This document shows, in pieces, positions 45,479 through 54,040 of a DNA stretch of 64,000 bases. The position numbers and the translations under genes are program-made. The notes under the pieces were generated by a model. The model did not search any database and was not told the DNA's origin. It saw only the letters and a list, made by a program, of their open reading frames with translations. The stretch is from Paulinella micropora (Eukaryota > Cercozoa > Imbricatea > Euglyphida > Paulinellidae): the NCBI GenBank assembly GCA_019918135.1, contig WBZZ01007004.1:28501-92500 (forward strand), given 5' to 3'. Positions within the stretch are counted from its first letter, which is position 1, and each line of letters opens with the position of its first letter.

Positions 45479-45989
45479 AAAACATCCGAGATATTTCTTC
45501 ATTATTTTTTTCTTTCTTAGGCACAGATTGATTATAAACATTAACATTAACTTTATGTGATTTCTTACCCTTCCCTTTCTTTGGTTTGGGTGTTTCTTCC
45601 TCACTACTCTCGCTTTCACTTTCTTCACTTTCGTCAGGCTCTGTCTCTGGCTTTTTGCTTTTCTTCGCTCTCTTATTCTCTGCTTTCGCTCTTTTAATTT
45701 TCATCTTAGCCATCTTTTCAGCAATTATATCAGTGAAATCAACCTCATCTTCACTCTCACTCTTCTCATCTGGGCTATCATTATCTTGTTCAGTAATAAT
45801 ATCCTTAGCCAAGTTCTTTTCTTCAATTTGCTTTATTCGTTCCTCCATATCTTCGTCTTCTTGCTTTACAGCATTTCTATATTGCGCTAATACATTTTTA
45901 GCATGCTCCATCTTTCGTTGTTTCGCTTTCGCTTTTATTCCTTCCACAGCACTCCCCCAGTTCTTACGGCTTGCTTCTGCTGACGGCAT
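45468..45989 (-). CDS. Highly charged Ser/Glu/Lys-rich protein, unrecognised
   Basis: 173 residues. Helical start (NWGSAVEGIKAKAKQRKMEHAKNVLAQYRNAV), acidic middle with ESEDEVDF, KR-rich stretch, then EESESESSEEE and a basic KPKKGKGKK. It looks disordered and nuclear-protein-like. It diverges from the S74 fibre gene across about 50 bp of AT-rich promoter-like DNA. Function unknown. Confidence 0.6.
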   Translation of the reverse strand: MPSAEASRKNWGSAVEGIKAKAKQRKMEHAKNVLAQYRNAVKQEDEDMEERIKQIEEKNLAKDIITEQDNDSPDEKSESEDEVDFTDIIAEKMAKMKIKRAKAENKRAKKSKKPETEPDESEESESESSEEETPKPKKGKGKKSHKVNVNVYNQSVPKKEKNNEEISRMFLKF

Positions 45990-46018
45990 TTTATACTAAG
46001 ATTAATATATTTTAGTAT

Positions 46019-46041
46019 TTTTTAATAATTATTAATATAAT
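46019..46041 (+). promoter_or_regulatory. AT-rich promoter-like box before the fibre gene
   Basis: T-run then TAATAATTATTAATATAAT ending at the ATG. Similar T-run plus TATA/ATAT boxes directly precede many genes of A and B (for example 24170, 35010, 37590, 51722, 56547). This is a compact viral promoter pattern by inference. Confidence 0.4.
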
Positions 46042-49000
46042 ATGTCGCAATACAAATCGCTCTTAGGCTTGTCTGAAATTGCGGTGGACTCATTGGACAT
46101 AAAAAATTTAGACCTTACCAACACAAACATAGTGGGCTTATACACAGATAGGGTGCCAGAAGATGCCGACCCCGTAAATCTTTATTTTACTAACAGCCGA
46201 TTTGATGCGAGGTTGGCTTTAAAATCTACGGCCGATGTAAAAGAAGGCACCAATTTATATTATACTAATGCTAGGTTTGACACTCAATTAGCAACAAAGA
46301 GCACAACCAACTTAACCGAAGGAACCAATCTATACTACACCACAGCAAGGGCTAATACGGACTTTGACACAAGGATAGCGACTAAATCAATAGATGCTTT
46401 AAGTGATGTAGTCATAACAACACCAACCGATAACCAACTACTCATTTATAGCACGGGGCAATGGAGAAATGTTGCTTCACCTTTTCTAAGATTGGATGGC
46501 CTCACTATGATGTTTGGAGATTTAAATATGGGAGGTTTTAATGTATCAAATGTTAATTTGGTTGATGGTGTTGATGTTTCGGCTCTTGATAGTTCGGTTG
46601 TAAAACTAACAGGAGACCAAACCATAACAGGGAATAAAACATTTACTACTTATGTGGCCGTAAAAGACTCAAATCCATTAAACACAGGTAAGTTATTTTT
46701 CAATTACAACAATAATATGGGTTCTATTTATTCGTCGGAGGTAGGTGGGGCAACGGGCTATCCATTATCTTTTGTAGGCTCGTCCATACTTTTTGCTCCA
46801 ACAACAGGTGGTGGAATGACACTGACAAATAATGTTTTAAATTTTAACAGCACGACAGCAATCAGCGGACTACCCGCACCATTCTATGATGGCGATGCTT
46901 CAACGAAAGCATACACCGATACGAAACTAGCCAAGGATGGAACAACGGCTATGACGGGTAGTTTAAATATGGGAGGATTTTCAATAACAAATGTAAATTT
47001 GGTTGATGGTATTGATGTTTCGGCTATTGATACCGCAGTCGTTAAACTAACAGGAGACCAAACTATAGCAGGAACCAAAACATTCAGCAACATAATAAAT
47101 GCTAGTGCGGGGATTGATATGAAAAGCCAAAGTATAACAAATGTTAATCTTGTTGATGGTGTTGATGTTTCTACTCTTGATACTTCTGTCGTTAAACTAA
47201 CAGGAGACCAAACCATAGCAGGGAATAAAAAATTTACTTCAACAATAGAAGTGCGGGGTGCTACTGCTCCAACCGCTTTTGATGGTATCGGTATCGCCTT
47301 TGATACGGCAACAAATATAGGAGAGATTGTGGCACAAAAAATAGCAACTGCGAGTTATTATCCGATACAAATAACTGGTTCGTATGTAGAGTTATATGCT
47401 GGGGATAATGTAATCGCGACAGCAACGGGCACTACACTATCTTTAAACAACAGAAAAATTACAAATTTAGCCACACCAACAGCAACAACAGACGCAACAA
47501 CGAAAAGTTATGTAGATACATTAGACGGGCAAAATGTGAAACTAACAGGAAACCAAACCATAGCAGGAATTAAGACATATAGCAGTGGTGTTGAAATAAC
47601 GGGAAATTCAATAAATGCTACAACAAAGGGTACATTCGTGGTTTTTAACTCCACAGCCAATATCGGGTCAATTGCTAGTTTGGATATGAAAACAGCAACA
47701 TATTACAACTTTGAAATTTCTGCGAAAAAAATAAGTTTTATTATTGATGGGACAATCGTCGGTTGGGTAAATGCTTCGGGGTTAGATTGTAATAGTAGCA
47801 AAATAGCCAACCTTGGAACTCCGACATTATCAACGGACGGAGCGACAAAAGGATATGCGGACACATTGGACGGGCAAAATGTAAAACTAACAGGAGACCA
47901 AACCATAACAGGAATTAAGATATTTAATGGAAGTAGAAATGATGTAAGAGCACTAAATTTGTTAAGCCAAGCCGATTTCAATAATGTAGATATCATTAAT
48001 GGTGGAAATATAACATATAACGGAGCGCGGATATTAAACCAAAACGGAGGAGATATATTCTTTTCACAGACGACGGGTGATTATCAGTATTTCTTATTTA
48101 CTCTAAATACTGCTTCAAGTGGAACCGCGAACCAACGAGGTTATGTATTTACGAATGTAGCATCTGATGTAAAAGGGGCGGGACTTTATATTTCAAAACT
48201 TTTGGATAATAAAAGTGCTTCGTCCGACATTGTCCGTTTTAACAATGCTGGCGGTATGCGGTTTTATGGGGCCTTAGATATGAATTCAAACAACATAACA
48301 AATGGCGGAACAATAACTGGAACGACAATTACTTCAACCGCGGGTATATCAACAACAACAGCAACCGCGAGTGGATTAATAACGGCAAATGCGGGTATAT
48401 CAACAACGACACTAACCGCAAGCGGATTATTAACAGCGACAGGAGGTTCAAGCATAGTTATACAAGGAAATACTAATGGAGGTAATACACGAGGAATATT
48501 TTTGTGGGACACTGGCAATACAAATTATGGTATTTATATGGCTTCAAATGGGGGAGCCACAAATACTAGAAGTCTAGCGGGAGGGTCTGCGGTTGCAGGC
48601 AATGATTTCACTTCTTTTGCTGTTAGATTTAGGGTAAGTAATGCTTCAACCGACGGATTTATATGGGAGAACTCGTCCGAACAATTGTTAATGTCATTAA
48701 ACGGGGCAAACGGCACTTTATGGACAAAAGGCTTAATAACGGCTAGTGCTGGTGTATCAACAACAACATTAACAACGAGCGATAAAATAACAACAGCACT
48801 AGGTAAGCCGATAATCATAGGCAACTCAACGAAAGGAGTAGGAGCGACAGGTGGTTTAGAAATATACGGAACGGCGAGTAATGTCGCAGGGGCACACTTA
48901 CAAGCAATAACAACGGCGGATGCTTATCCAACATTTCAATTATTGAATTGGGCACACGACAATGTTAATTTAAGTTTTGATGCTTATTTTGATGGCACGA

Positions 49001-49782
49001 ACTGGAAATCAAGCCACAGCGGTTCAAACTTTCTAATTCAAAAAGGTGGAAAACTCGCTTTTTATTATAATTCAGGAACAGCGGTTGGAAACAATATATC
49101 TTACACTGAGGCGATTAATATTAATACGTCGGGAGAGTTAGTTTTACCAACAACTTCTAGCGGTAATTTATTAATACGAAAAAGACCCACTTATACTAAC
49201 GACCCGCTACTACATTTTAAATCAGGAGGATATACGAATTATGGAGTGCTTACATCTTCAACTGGTTTGCTCCATGCTTGGACTACTACAAATACCAACA
49301 GCGAGCCGTCAGGCAGTTATAATTATATTCCGCTAAATGGTGCTTGGACAAACTCCTCGGACAGGAGGCTAAAATCGGATATTAAAACATTAGACTGCGG
49401 AGATTGTTGTGATAAACTAATGAAAATAAATTGTTGTTCATATTATTGGAAATCAGATGAGAAGAAAGAAAAAAAAGGCCACGGATTTATTGCGGACGAA
49501 GTCAAAAAAGTATTTCCTGAATTTGTATCTGAAAGTGGAATGAAAGCAGAGGATGGAGAAGGCTACCTTGAAGGCATAACATATACAAATTTTATACCAA
49601 TATTAGTCAGTGCTTTTCAACACGTAAATCTCCAACTCGTTGGAGATAGGGATAATCTCGGACATGTCCGAGATAGGGTAGTTAATTTAGAAAAAGAAAA
49701 TAAAACTTTACTCAATATATTACAAGATTTGACCAATCAACTAGCAGAAATAAGAGCCGTTGTATATCCAACCAATGGCTAA
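46042..49782 (+). CDS. S74-type trimeric fibre protein
   Basis: 1246 residues. Probable host-attachment fibre. Residues about 50-115 have tail-fibre repeats (EGTNLYYTNARFDTQLATKS). NVNLVDGxDVSxLDxSVVKLTGDQTI repeats start near residues 170, 310 and 365; shorter QNVKLTGxQTIxGIK units follow near 495 and 615. SSDRRLKSDIKTL at about 1105 opens a peptidase S74 intramolecular chaperone domain, whose Ser/Lys chemistry releases itself after trimer assembly. It ends in a helix with VVNLEKENKTLLNIL. Two palindromes (49628-49674) add NLQLVGDRDNLGHVRDR just before this helix; the A copy lacks them. The end overlaps the next gene by 8 bp. Intact. Confidence 0.88.
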   Translation: MSQYKSLLGLSEIAVDSLDIKNLDLTNTNIVGLYTDRVPEDADPVNLYFTNSRFDARLALKSTADVKEGTNLYYTNARFDTQLATKSTTNLTEGTNLYYTTARANTDFDTRIATKSIDALSDVVITTPTDNQLLIYSTGQWRNVASPFLRLDGLTMMFGDLNMGGFNVSNVNLVDGVDVSALDSSVVKLTGDQTITGNKTFTTYVAVKDSNPLNTGKLFFNYNNNMGSIYSSEVGGATGYPLSFVGSSILFAPTTGGGMTLTNNVLNFNSTTAISGLPAPFYDGDASTKAYTDTKLAKDGTTAMTGSLNMGGFSITNVNLVDGIDVSAIDTAVVKLTGDQTIAGTKTFSNIINASAGIDMKSQSITNVNLVDGVDVSTLDTSVVKLTGDQTIAGNKKFTSTIEVRGATAPTAFDGIGIAFDTATNIGEIVAQKIATASYYPIQITGSYVELYAGDNVIATATGTTLSLNNRKITNLATPTATTDATTKSYVDTLDGQNVKLTGNQTIAGIKTYSSGVEITGNSINATTKGTFVVFNSTANIGSIASLDMKTATYYNFEISAKKISFIIDGTIVGWVNASGLDCNSSKIANLGTPTLSTDGATKGYADTLDGQNVKLTGDQTITGIKIFNGSRNDVRALNLLSQADFNNVDIINGGNITYNGARILNQNGGDIFFSQTTGDYQYFLFTLNTASSGTANQRGYVFTNVASDVKGAGLYISKLLDNKSASSDIVRFNNAGGMRFYGALDMNSNNITNGGTITGTTITSTAGISTTTATASGLITANAGISTTTLTASGLLTATGGSSIVIQGNTNGGNTRGIFLWDTGNTNYGIYMASNGGATNTRSLAGGSAVAGNDFTSFAVRFRVSNASTDGFIWENSSEQLLMSLNGANGTLWTKGLITASAGVSTTTLTTSDKITTALGKPIIIGNSTKGVGATGGLEIYGTASNVAGAHLQAITTADAYPTFQLLNWAHDNVNLSFDAYFDGTNWKSSHSGSNFLIQKGGKLAFYYNSGTAVGNNISYTEAININTSGELVLPTTSSGNLLIRKRPTYTNDPLLHFKSGGYTNYGVLTSSTGLLHAWTTTNTNSEPSGSYNYIPLNGAWTNSSDRRLKSDIKTLDCGDCCDKLMKINCCSYYWKSDEKKEKKGHGFIADEVKKVFPEFVSESGMKAEDGEGYLEGITYTNFIPILVSAFQHVNLQLVGDRDNLGHVRDRVVNLEKENKTLLNILQDLTNQLAEIRAVVYPTNG
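49628..49647. repeat. B palindrome CCAAC/GTTGG, in frame in the fibre gene
   Basis: ATCTCCAAC-TC-GTTGGAGAT, read as NLQLVGD. Confidence 0.92.
49655..49674. repeat. B palindrome CGGAC/GTCCG, in frame in the fibre gene
   Basis: ATCTCGGAC-AT-GTCCGAGAT, read as NLGHVRD. Only 7 bp after the previous copy. Confidence 0.92.
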
Positions 49783-50125
49783 TAATACAACCAGACTTCA
49801 CAGACCCCCACCTATTATGGATATGGATGGCGAACTAACTCCCGAGTTAAAATCCCGTGTTCTTGAAGTAGAACTAAAGACTGAGGAAAAAAAAGTAGAG
49901 CATGAATTGGAAGATAACTGGTCGTGCTGTTGTATGAAAAACAGACCGACAGACAGCCGACTTATTAAATACTTATTTCAAATGGGTATCATTATCTCCA
50001 TTATAACCCTTTGTATCGTAAGGCTATCTGAAAAGAACTTACCTTGTGAGGTTGCTAATACTTATGTCGGTATTTTAACACTTTTGATTGGGATATGCCT
50101 TCCATCACCTTCTTCAAAGAAATGA
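49775..50125 (+). CDS. Small membrane protein with CCC motif, downstream of the fibre
   Basis: 116 residues from the ATG at 49775, overlapping the fibre stop by 8 bp. N-terminal Pro-rich segment, a charged helix (VLEVELKTEEKKVEHELEDNW), then SCCCMKN and one or two hydrophobic segments (LFQMGIIISIITLCIV, YVGILTLLIGICL). Conserved beside the fibre in A, so the pair moves together. Possibly a membrane anchor or a holin-like helper; that is a guess. Confidence 0.75.
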   Translation: MANNTTRLHRPPPIMDMDGELTPELKSRVLEVELKTEEKKVEHELEDNWSCCCMKNRPTDSRLIKYLFQMGIIISIITLCIVRLSEKNLPCEVANTYVGILTLLIGICLPSPSSKK

Positions 50126-50398
50126 ACATTCATAGGTATGTATTTTATACCACATAGCATCCAATGTTGGATTTTCATTAAAATTCAACATATCGCACAT
50201 TAAAGGCAGGGCTTCATCAAAACTAACACACCAATCACTCATCGGTTTGTAAATACATTTAAATTTAGTATCTATACCCTTTTGAATACAATAAACACAA
50301 CTAATATTCTTTTTTTCGCTTACCCGAGAGTAAAAGTCGCAGGCACTCCGCGAAAATATTTTGATTATTAAAAAGTTTATGAGTAGTAATATAACCAT
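50114..50398 (-). CDS. Cys-rich protein with N-terminal membrane anchor
   Basis: 94 residues on the minus strand. MVILLLINFLIIKIF is a signal anchor. Then SRSACDFYSRVSEKKNISCVYCIQ and several more Cys follow, suggesting disulfides or zinc. A remnant in A lies in the same relative place (30440-30665). Convergent with the preceding membrane protein and divergent from the next gene, whose ATG it overlaps by 2 bp. Confidence 0.65.
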   Translation of the reverse strand: MVILLLINFLIIKIFSRSACDFYSRVSEKKNISCVYCIQKGIDTKFKCIYKPMSDWCVSFDEALPLMCDMLNFNENPTLDAMWYKIHTYECSFL

Positions 50399-50759
50399 GA
50401 CTGACTATAAATACCAAAAGATTATTTTTCTGAGCAATGATTTTGCGGGAGGAAGCAAAACATTTAATAAAAATATCCAAATGTCATTCACACCCACCAA
50501 AATGAATGTTAAGTTTATCCACTATATGAACGACCAGACCGAAACCAAAACCAGAATTCTTTACATGGATAGAATTGGAATTATTGGAACATTCGCGGAT
50601 AGTAATATAGCAAACATTTCAAATCTCGGTTATAATTTGGGTGTTGTAGGATGGACTGACGGCCAATATACATTTAAAATCCTTGAAACTGACAGCGGAA
50701 ATATTGACACAGGAAATTTAGCGGGACGAATTGTTGTGTGTTTGGAATTCGTAGGGTAG
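50397..50759 (+). CDS. Small beta-rich protein before the ATPase, unrecognised
   Basis: 120 residues from the ATG at 50397 (MTDYKYQKIIFLSNDFAGG). Alternating beta pattern with ILYMDRIGIIGTFADSN and a well-formed end, RIVVCLEFVG. It stops 8 bp before the ATPase start, so the two are probably cotranscribed. Perhaps a minor virion protein. No relative recognised in A. Confidence 0.6.
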   Translation: MTDYKYQKIIFLSNDFAGGSKTFNKNIQMSFTPTKMNVKFIHYMNDQTETKTRILYMDRIGIIGTFADSNIANISNLGYNLGVVGWTDGQYTFKILETDSGNIDTGNLAGRIVVCLEFVG

Positions 50760-50767
50760 AATATAGG

Positions 50768-51586
50768 ATGGAGAAAATAAACAATGTCAAGGTGAAGCCA
50801 GTAAAACAAGAGGGTGATGGAAATAAAAAAGCAAAAGGTTATAAATTATTCAATGAGCCGTATGCCAACATATTTCTACTTGCTAGAAAGAAGAGCGGTA
50901 AAACAACAGCACTCTTTGAAATACTGAAACGGACAACAGACAGAAAAACCCGTATCGTTATTATCGCTTCAACAATCCACAAGGACTACATTTATAAAGC
51001 AATGGTAAAGCACTTTAAGAACAGAGGCAACCCGATGGCGGTATATACTTTTCTTAAATCAGACGGGGTGAATGTCATTGATTACGAATTAGACAAATTG
51101 AACAGACAGGACGAGCAACACGAAGGAGAAGTAAAACAGGATGATAAAGAACCAATGGAGAAGCCACAATTTTTATACTTTGGAAAAGAAAAAAAACAGA
51201 TAAAGGAGACACCGAAAGAAAGGCCGAGTAAATATATATCTCCAGAGGTTGTTTTTGTTTTGGATGATTTAGGGAGCGGATTAAGAGATAAGTCCGTAAG
51301 TGATTTGTTAAAAAAGAACAGACACTATAAATCAAAGGTTATTATGTCTAGTCAGTATCTGAACGACCTACGACCAGAAGCCATAAAGCAGTTAGATTAT
51401 TTATTAATCTTTCCAGCCCAGTCTCAGGACAAAATGGAACTCGTGTATAAACACTTAGACTTATCTTTTGACTTTGATTACTTTCTTCAAAAGTATCACG
51501 AGGCAACAAAAGAGAGATTTAACTTTTTATATGTTTCAAGTGTTGATGATGAGTTAAGAAAAAACTTTGCTTATCGGTTAAAGTAA
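50768..51586 (+). CDS. Genome-packaging ATPase of element B (atypical Walker A)
   Basis: 272 residues from the ATG at 50768 (MEKINNVKVKP); the frame is open 30 bp upstream but that part overlaps the previous gene. Walker A reads LARKKSGKTTALFE (about residues 37-50), lacking the usual first Gly pair. Walker B is VVFVLDDLG (about 160-168). VIMSSQYLNDLRPEAIKQLDYLLIF matches the sensor region of A32-like packaging ATPases. A linker (about 105-150) is rich in Glu, Gln and Lys. It pumps DNA into the capsid. Distinct from A's ATPase. Confidence 0.82.
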   Translation: MEKINNVKVKPVKQEGDGNKKAKGYKLFNEPYANIFLLARKKSGKTTALFEILKRTTDRKTRIVIIASTIHKDYIYKAMVKHFKNRGNPMAVYTFLKSDGVNVIDYELDKLNRQDEQHEGEVKQDDKEPMEKPQFLYFGKEKKQIKETPKERPSKYISPEVVFVLDDLGSGLRDKSVSDLLKKNRHYKSKVIMSSQYLNDLRPEAIKQLDYLLIFPAQSQDKMELVYKHLDLSFDFDYFLQKYHEATKERFNFLYVSSVDDELRKNFAYRLK

Positions 51587-51587
51587 T

Positions 51588-51715
51588 GATATTTATGAGC
51601 ATCGCTTTCATTCGCTTCGCTCATTTTCGCTTGCTCATAAACATCGAAAAACGATGTTTAAAAACCGCACGAAAGTCGAAGACGAAAGTGCGGAATTTTA
51701 AATATCTTAGAATTA
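51588..51715. repeat. Intergenic double-hairpin repeat, copy 2
   Basis: GATATTTATGAGC...GCTCATAAACATC around a loop with TTTCATTCGCTTCGCTCATTT. A second stem follows, CCGCACGAAAGTC...GACGAAAGTGCGG, closed by TTTAAATATC. It lies between the ATPase and the basic core protein. Confidence 0.8.
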
Positions 51716-51718
51716 ATT

Positions 51719-51735
51719 ATTTTTTTATATAGTAT
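51719..51735 (+). promoter_or_regulatory. AT-rich promoter-like box before the core protein gene
   Basis: ATTTTTTTATATAGTAT directly upstream of the ATG. Same style as boxes before other genes of both elements. Confidence 0.4.
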
Positions 51736-52059
51736 ATGGTAGTAAAAACAACTCGTGTTGAAGTCATTCCAACAATCGGCAAACGAACTATTAACTCAAG
51801 CACAATGGCTGGAGGTAAAAAGAAGTCTGGTCGCAAGAAGAAGCAAGGAGGCAAGGGGCAGGCTGGCGGAAAAATTAACTGGGCAAAGGTTGGGAAAACG
51901 GCAATGGCAGTGAATAAATTTCTTCGTGATAACAAGATTATTTCAAAGACTGCGAATGCCCTTGGTGATGTCGGGGTTCCATATGCGTCTCGTATCGGGT
52001 CTACTGCCGCGAAACTTGGATATGGTAGGCAGAGCGGACATGGTGCCTTAAAGTTTTGA
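51736..52059 (+). CDS. Basic core-type virion protein with a candidate maturation site
   Basis: 107 residues and very basic. A 26-residue leader ends in TMAGG before KKKSGRKKKQGGKG. M-x-G-G followed by any residue is a known cleavage consensus of adenoviral protease, and B encodes a protease of that family in the next gene. The rest (WAKVGKTAMAVNKFLRDNKIISKTANALGDVGVPYASRIGSTAAKLGYGR) resembles small helical core or pVI/pX-like proteins of PLVs. Probably DNA-condensing or membrane-active inside the virion. The start at 51736 is preferred, since starting at the internal Met would remove the putative leader. Confidence 0.65.
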   Translation: MVVKTTRVEVIPTIGKRTINSSTMAGGKKKSGRKKKQGGKGQAGGKINWAKVGKTAMAVNKFLRDNKIISKTANALGDVGVPYASRIGSTAAKLGYGRQSGHGALKF

Positions 52060-52060
52060 A

Positions 52061-52200
52061 AGATAGTTATCAACTTCACTTTCATTCGTTTCACTCATTC
52101 TCGTTTGTTGATAACTATCGAAAACCGATTTATTTTTTCAATAAAGAAAAATAGATGTTTTAGAATAAGCGAGAATGCGAAGCATGAAGCGCAATTCTAA
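52061..52200. repeat. Intergenic double-hairpin repeat, copy 3
   Basis: GATAGTTATCAAC...GTTGATAACTATC around TTTCATTCGTTTCACTCATTCTCG, then TTTAGAATAAGCGAGAATGC...GCGCAATTCTAAA. The second hairpin covers the start of the protease gene. Confidence 0.82.
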
Positions 52201-53893
52201 AAAGGTAAGACCCCCGCGGGTTTATAGAAACAAAAGCGGGAAGCCGTATATTATCCAGAAGGGTAAAAAATATTATCTTAATTTTGGCAAGAAAACAAAT
52301 GATATGAGCACACTTCAAATCGTTAAACTTTTTATGAAATACTTAAGCAGACCGCGGACAACTAAGAGGAAATCTCCGACGCGTCGGAGATTGGAGACAA
52401 AGAAGGAAGAAAATCTCGGACATGTCCGAGATATGAGGAAAGTCCAAAGCCTATCTGAAATTGAACAAAATACTAGAACAGCCATTAATGACCACTTAGA
52501 CAAACTCAGAAAGGAGAAATACGAAAAGATTGATGAGATAGACCAAAAAGAGGAAAAAGCACGAGTTGATGCTGAAGAAGAAAAGAAGAGGCTAGAAAGA
52601 AAAATACAAGCCGATGCTAAGGAACTAAAAGAAACAATGGATAGGGAACATAAAAGACAACTGGCGGAGATTAAGGAAAGACAGGAAGAAAAGGATAGGG
52701 AACAGAAGAAGGAACAACGACTTATTCAGGCACTAGAGGCAGAACGACGACATAGACAGGGATTATTGATGGCTCCACTAGCCCCGCCTTTGATAAAACA
52801 GCCACCGCCACCACCACAAGGACGACCGCCAAGGAGAACGAAGGGAGTTATTGTAAAGGATGCGGAAGAAGAGGAGAAACATAAACAAACAAAACGGGAA
52901 AAAATAATTGATGGTATGTTTGCTGAGACTATTAGAAAGAAACGACGAAATGCACATCCTTCTAATGAAAAGATTATTCAAAAACTAAGATTTATTGGGC
53001 ATGTTATCCCTGACATAAAACCATCAAGAGGTGGTAAAATAAACTATTCTGAAATGTTAAAACAATGGCTATACAAAAGTCCAATTATAACTGACCAAGT
53101 GTTGAATTCACAACAAGCATGGGTTGAATTTGATTTATGGAGAGAAGGTGCGGTAGCAAAAAAGAAAGAAGAAGTAGACAATCTCCAACGTGTTGGAGAT
53201 AACAAGGAGAACAAAGAAGATAATAACAATAAAGAAGAACAAGACAATAAAGAAGATAATCTCCAACGTGTTGGAGATAACAATAAAGAAGAACAACCCA
53301 TTATACAAGAGCCTGAAGATGCGCAAGCAAATATGACTGAAGCAGAAACCGAACCAGAATCAGATGCGGTAGGAATTGGATTATCTCCAACTAGCGGAAA
53401 AGGTTTAATGACGAGTGAAATCAACGACATAATGAAAAAACATGACTGGTATTTAGGAACGATTGCGAGTGATGAAATATACAAATTAAATCCCGAAAAA
53501 AGAAGGCAATACGGATTTATTATGAATACTGACCCGAGCAATAAAAAAGGACAACACTGGATGGCTATATGGGTAAGTCTAAATAAAGATAGAAGTGTTG
53601 AAGTGTATGACCCTTTGGCTGAATATCAACCGACGGAAGACTTTCAGCAACAAATGAAAAGGCTAATTGACCGAAGTAATCCAAGCACATACCTGCTTAT
53701 GAAAGTAAATCAGGTTAAAAATCAATCAAACACCTCGGACACATGCGGATGGTTTGCTATGCGTTTTTTACTAATGAGGGCTAAAGGAGTGCGATTTAAA
53801 TTTGCTAGTGGCTATACAGACTTAAAAGAAGACGAAGCGGAGAAATTAAAAGCACAGAATGGATATGGTGATGCTTTTAACACATTCATATAA
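52184..53893 (+). CDS. Ulp1/adenain-like cysteine protease with long N-terminal extension
   Basis: 569 residues from the ATG at 52184; an in-frame ATG at 52175 is also possible. Residues 1-60 are basic and PGKxY-like. A long coiled coil (about 75-190) and Pro-rich linker follow. The C-terminal catalytic domain carries His458 in GQHWMAIW, Asp in VEVYDPLAE, Gln in VKNQSNTSD and Cys521 in DTCGWFAMRFL. Proteases of this family mature the capsid of adenovirus and Polintons. Four palindromes are embedded (52372, 52413, 53181, 53259). Three read N-L-x-x-V-x-D and one reads in another frame, all in non-catalytic linkers. Intact. Confidence 0.88.
   Translation: MKRNSKKVRPPRVYRNKSGKPYIIQKGKKYYLNFGKKTNDMSTLQIVKLFMKYLSRPRTTKRKSPTRRRLETKKEENLGHVRDMRKVQSLSEIEQNTRTAINDHLDKLRKEKYEKIDEIDQKEEKARVDAEEEKKRLERKIQADAKELKETMDREHKRQLAEIKERQEEKDREQKKEQRLIQALEAERRHRQGLLMAPLAPPLIKQPPPPPQGRPPRRTKGVIVKDAEEEEKHKQTKREKIIDGMFAETIRKKRRNAHPSNEKIIQKLRFIGHVIPDIKPSRGGKINYSEMLKQWLYKSPIITDQVLNSQQAWVEFDLWREGAVAKKKEEVDNLQRVGDNKENKEDNNNKEEQDNKEDNLQRVGDNNKEEQPIIQEPEDAQANMTEAETEPESDAVGIGLSPTSGKGLMTSEINDIMKKHDWYLGTIASDEIYKLNPEKRRQYGFIMNTDPSNKKGQHWMAIWVSLNKDRSVEVYDPLAEYQPTEDFQQQMKRLIDRSNPSTYLLMKVNQVKNQSNTSDTCGWFAMRFLLMRAKGVRFKFASGYTDLKEDEAEKLKAQNGYGDAFNTFI
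52372..52391. repeat. B palindrome CCGAC/GTCGG in the protease gene, different frame
   Basis: ATCTCCGAC-GC-GTCGGAGAT, read as SPTRRR. Confidence 0.9.
52413..52432. repeat. B palindrome CGGAC/GTCCG in the protease gene
   Basis: ATCTCGGAC-AT-GTCCGAGAT, read as NLGHVRD; identical to the copy at 49655. Confidence 0.9.
53181..53200. repeat. B palindrome CCAAC/GTTGG in the protease gene
   Basis: ATCTCCAAC-GT-GTTGGAGAT, read as NLQRVGD. Part of a tandem-like pair with 53259. Confidence 0.9.
53259..53278. repeat. B palindrome CCAAC/GTTGG in the protease gene, second copy
   Basis: Identical to 53181-53200, followed again by AACAA, encoding NLQRVGDNN. The pair sits in an acidic, Asn/Lys/Glu-rich linker. 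Confidence 0.9.
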
Positions 53894-54040
53894 AAGATAG
53901 TTATCAACTACACTCTCATTCGTTTCACTCATTCTCGTTTGTTGATAACCATCGAAAACCGATTAATTTTTTTGAAAAAGAAAAAAACGATGTTTAGAAT
54001 AAGCGAGAGTGCGACAGCACGAAGCGCGATTCTAAATATC
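53893..54040. repeat. Intergenic double-hairpin repeat, copy 4
   Basis: AGATAGTTATCAAC...GTTGATAACCATC, CGATTAATTTTTTTG spacer, then TTTAGAATAAGCGAGAGTGCG...GCGCGATTCTAAA. It ends at the ATG of the minor capsid gene; this is why 54041 is chosen as that start. Confidence 0.82.

Noticed and set aside
53939..54040. N-terminal extension of the B minor capsid protein
   Set aside because: It translates the intergenic hairpin repeat; the ATG at 54041 follows the repeat directly.
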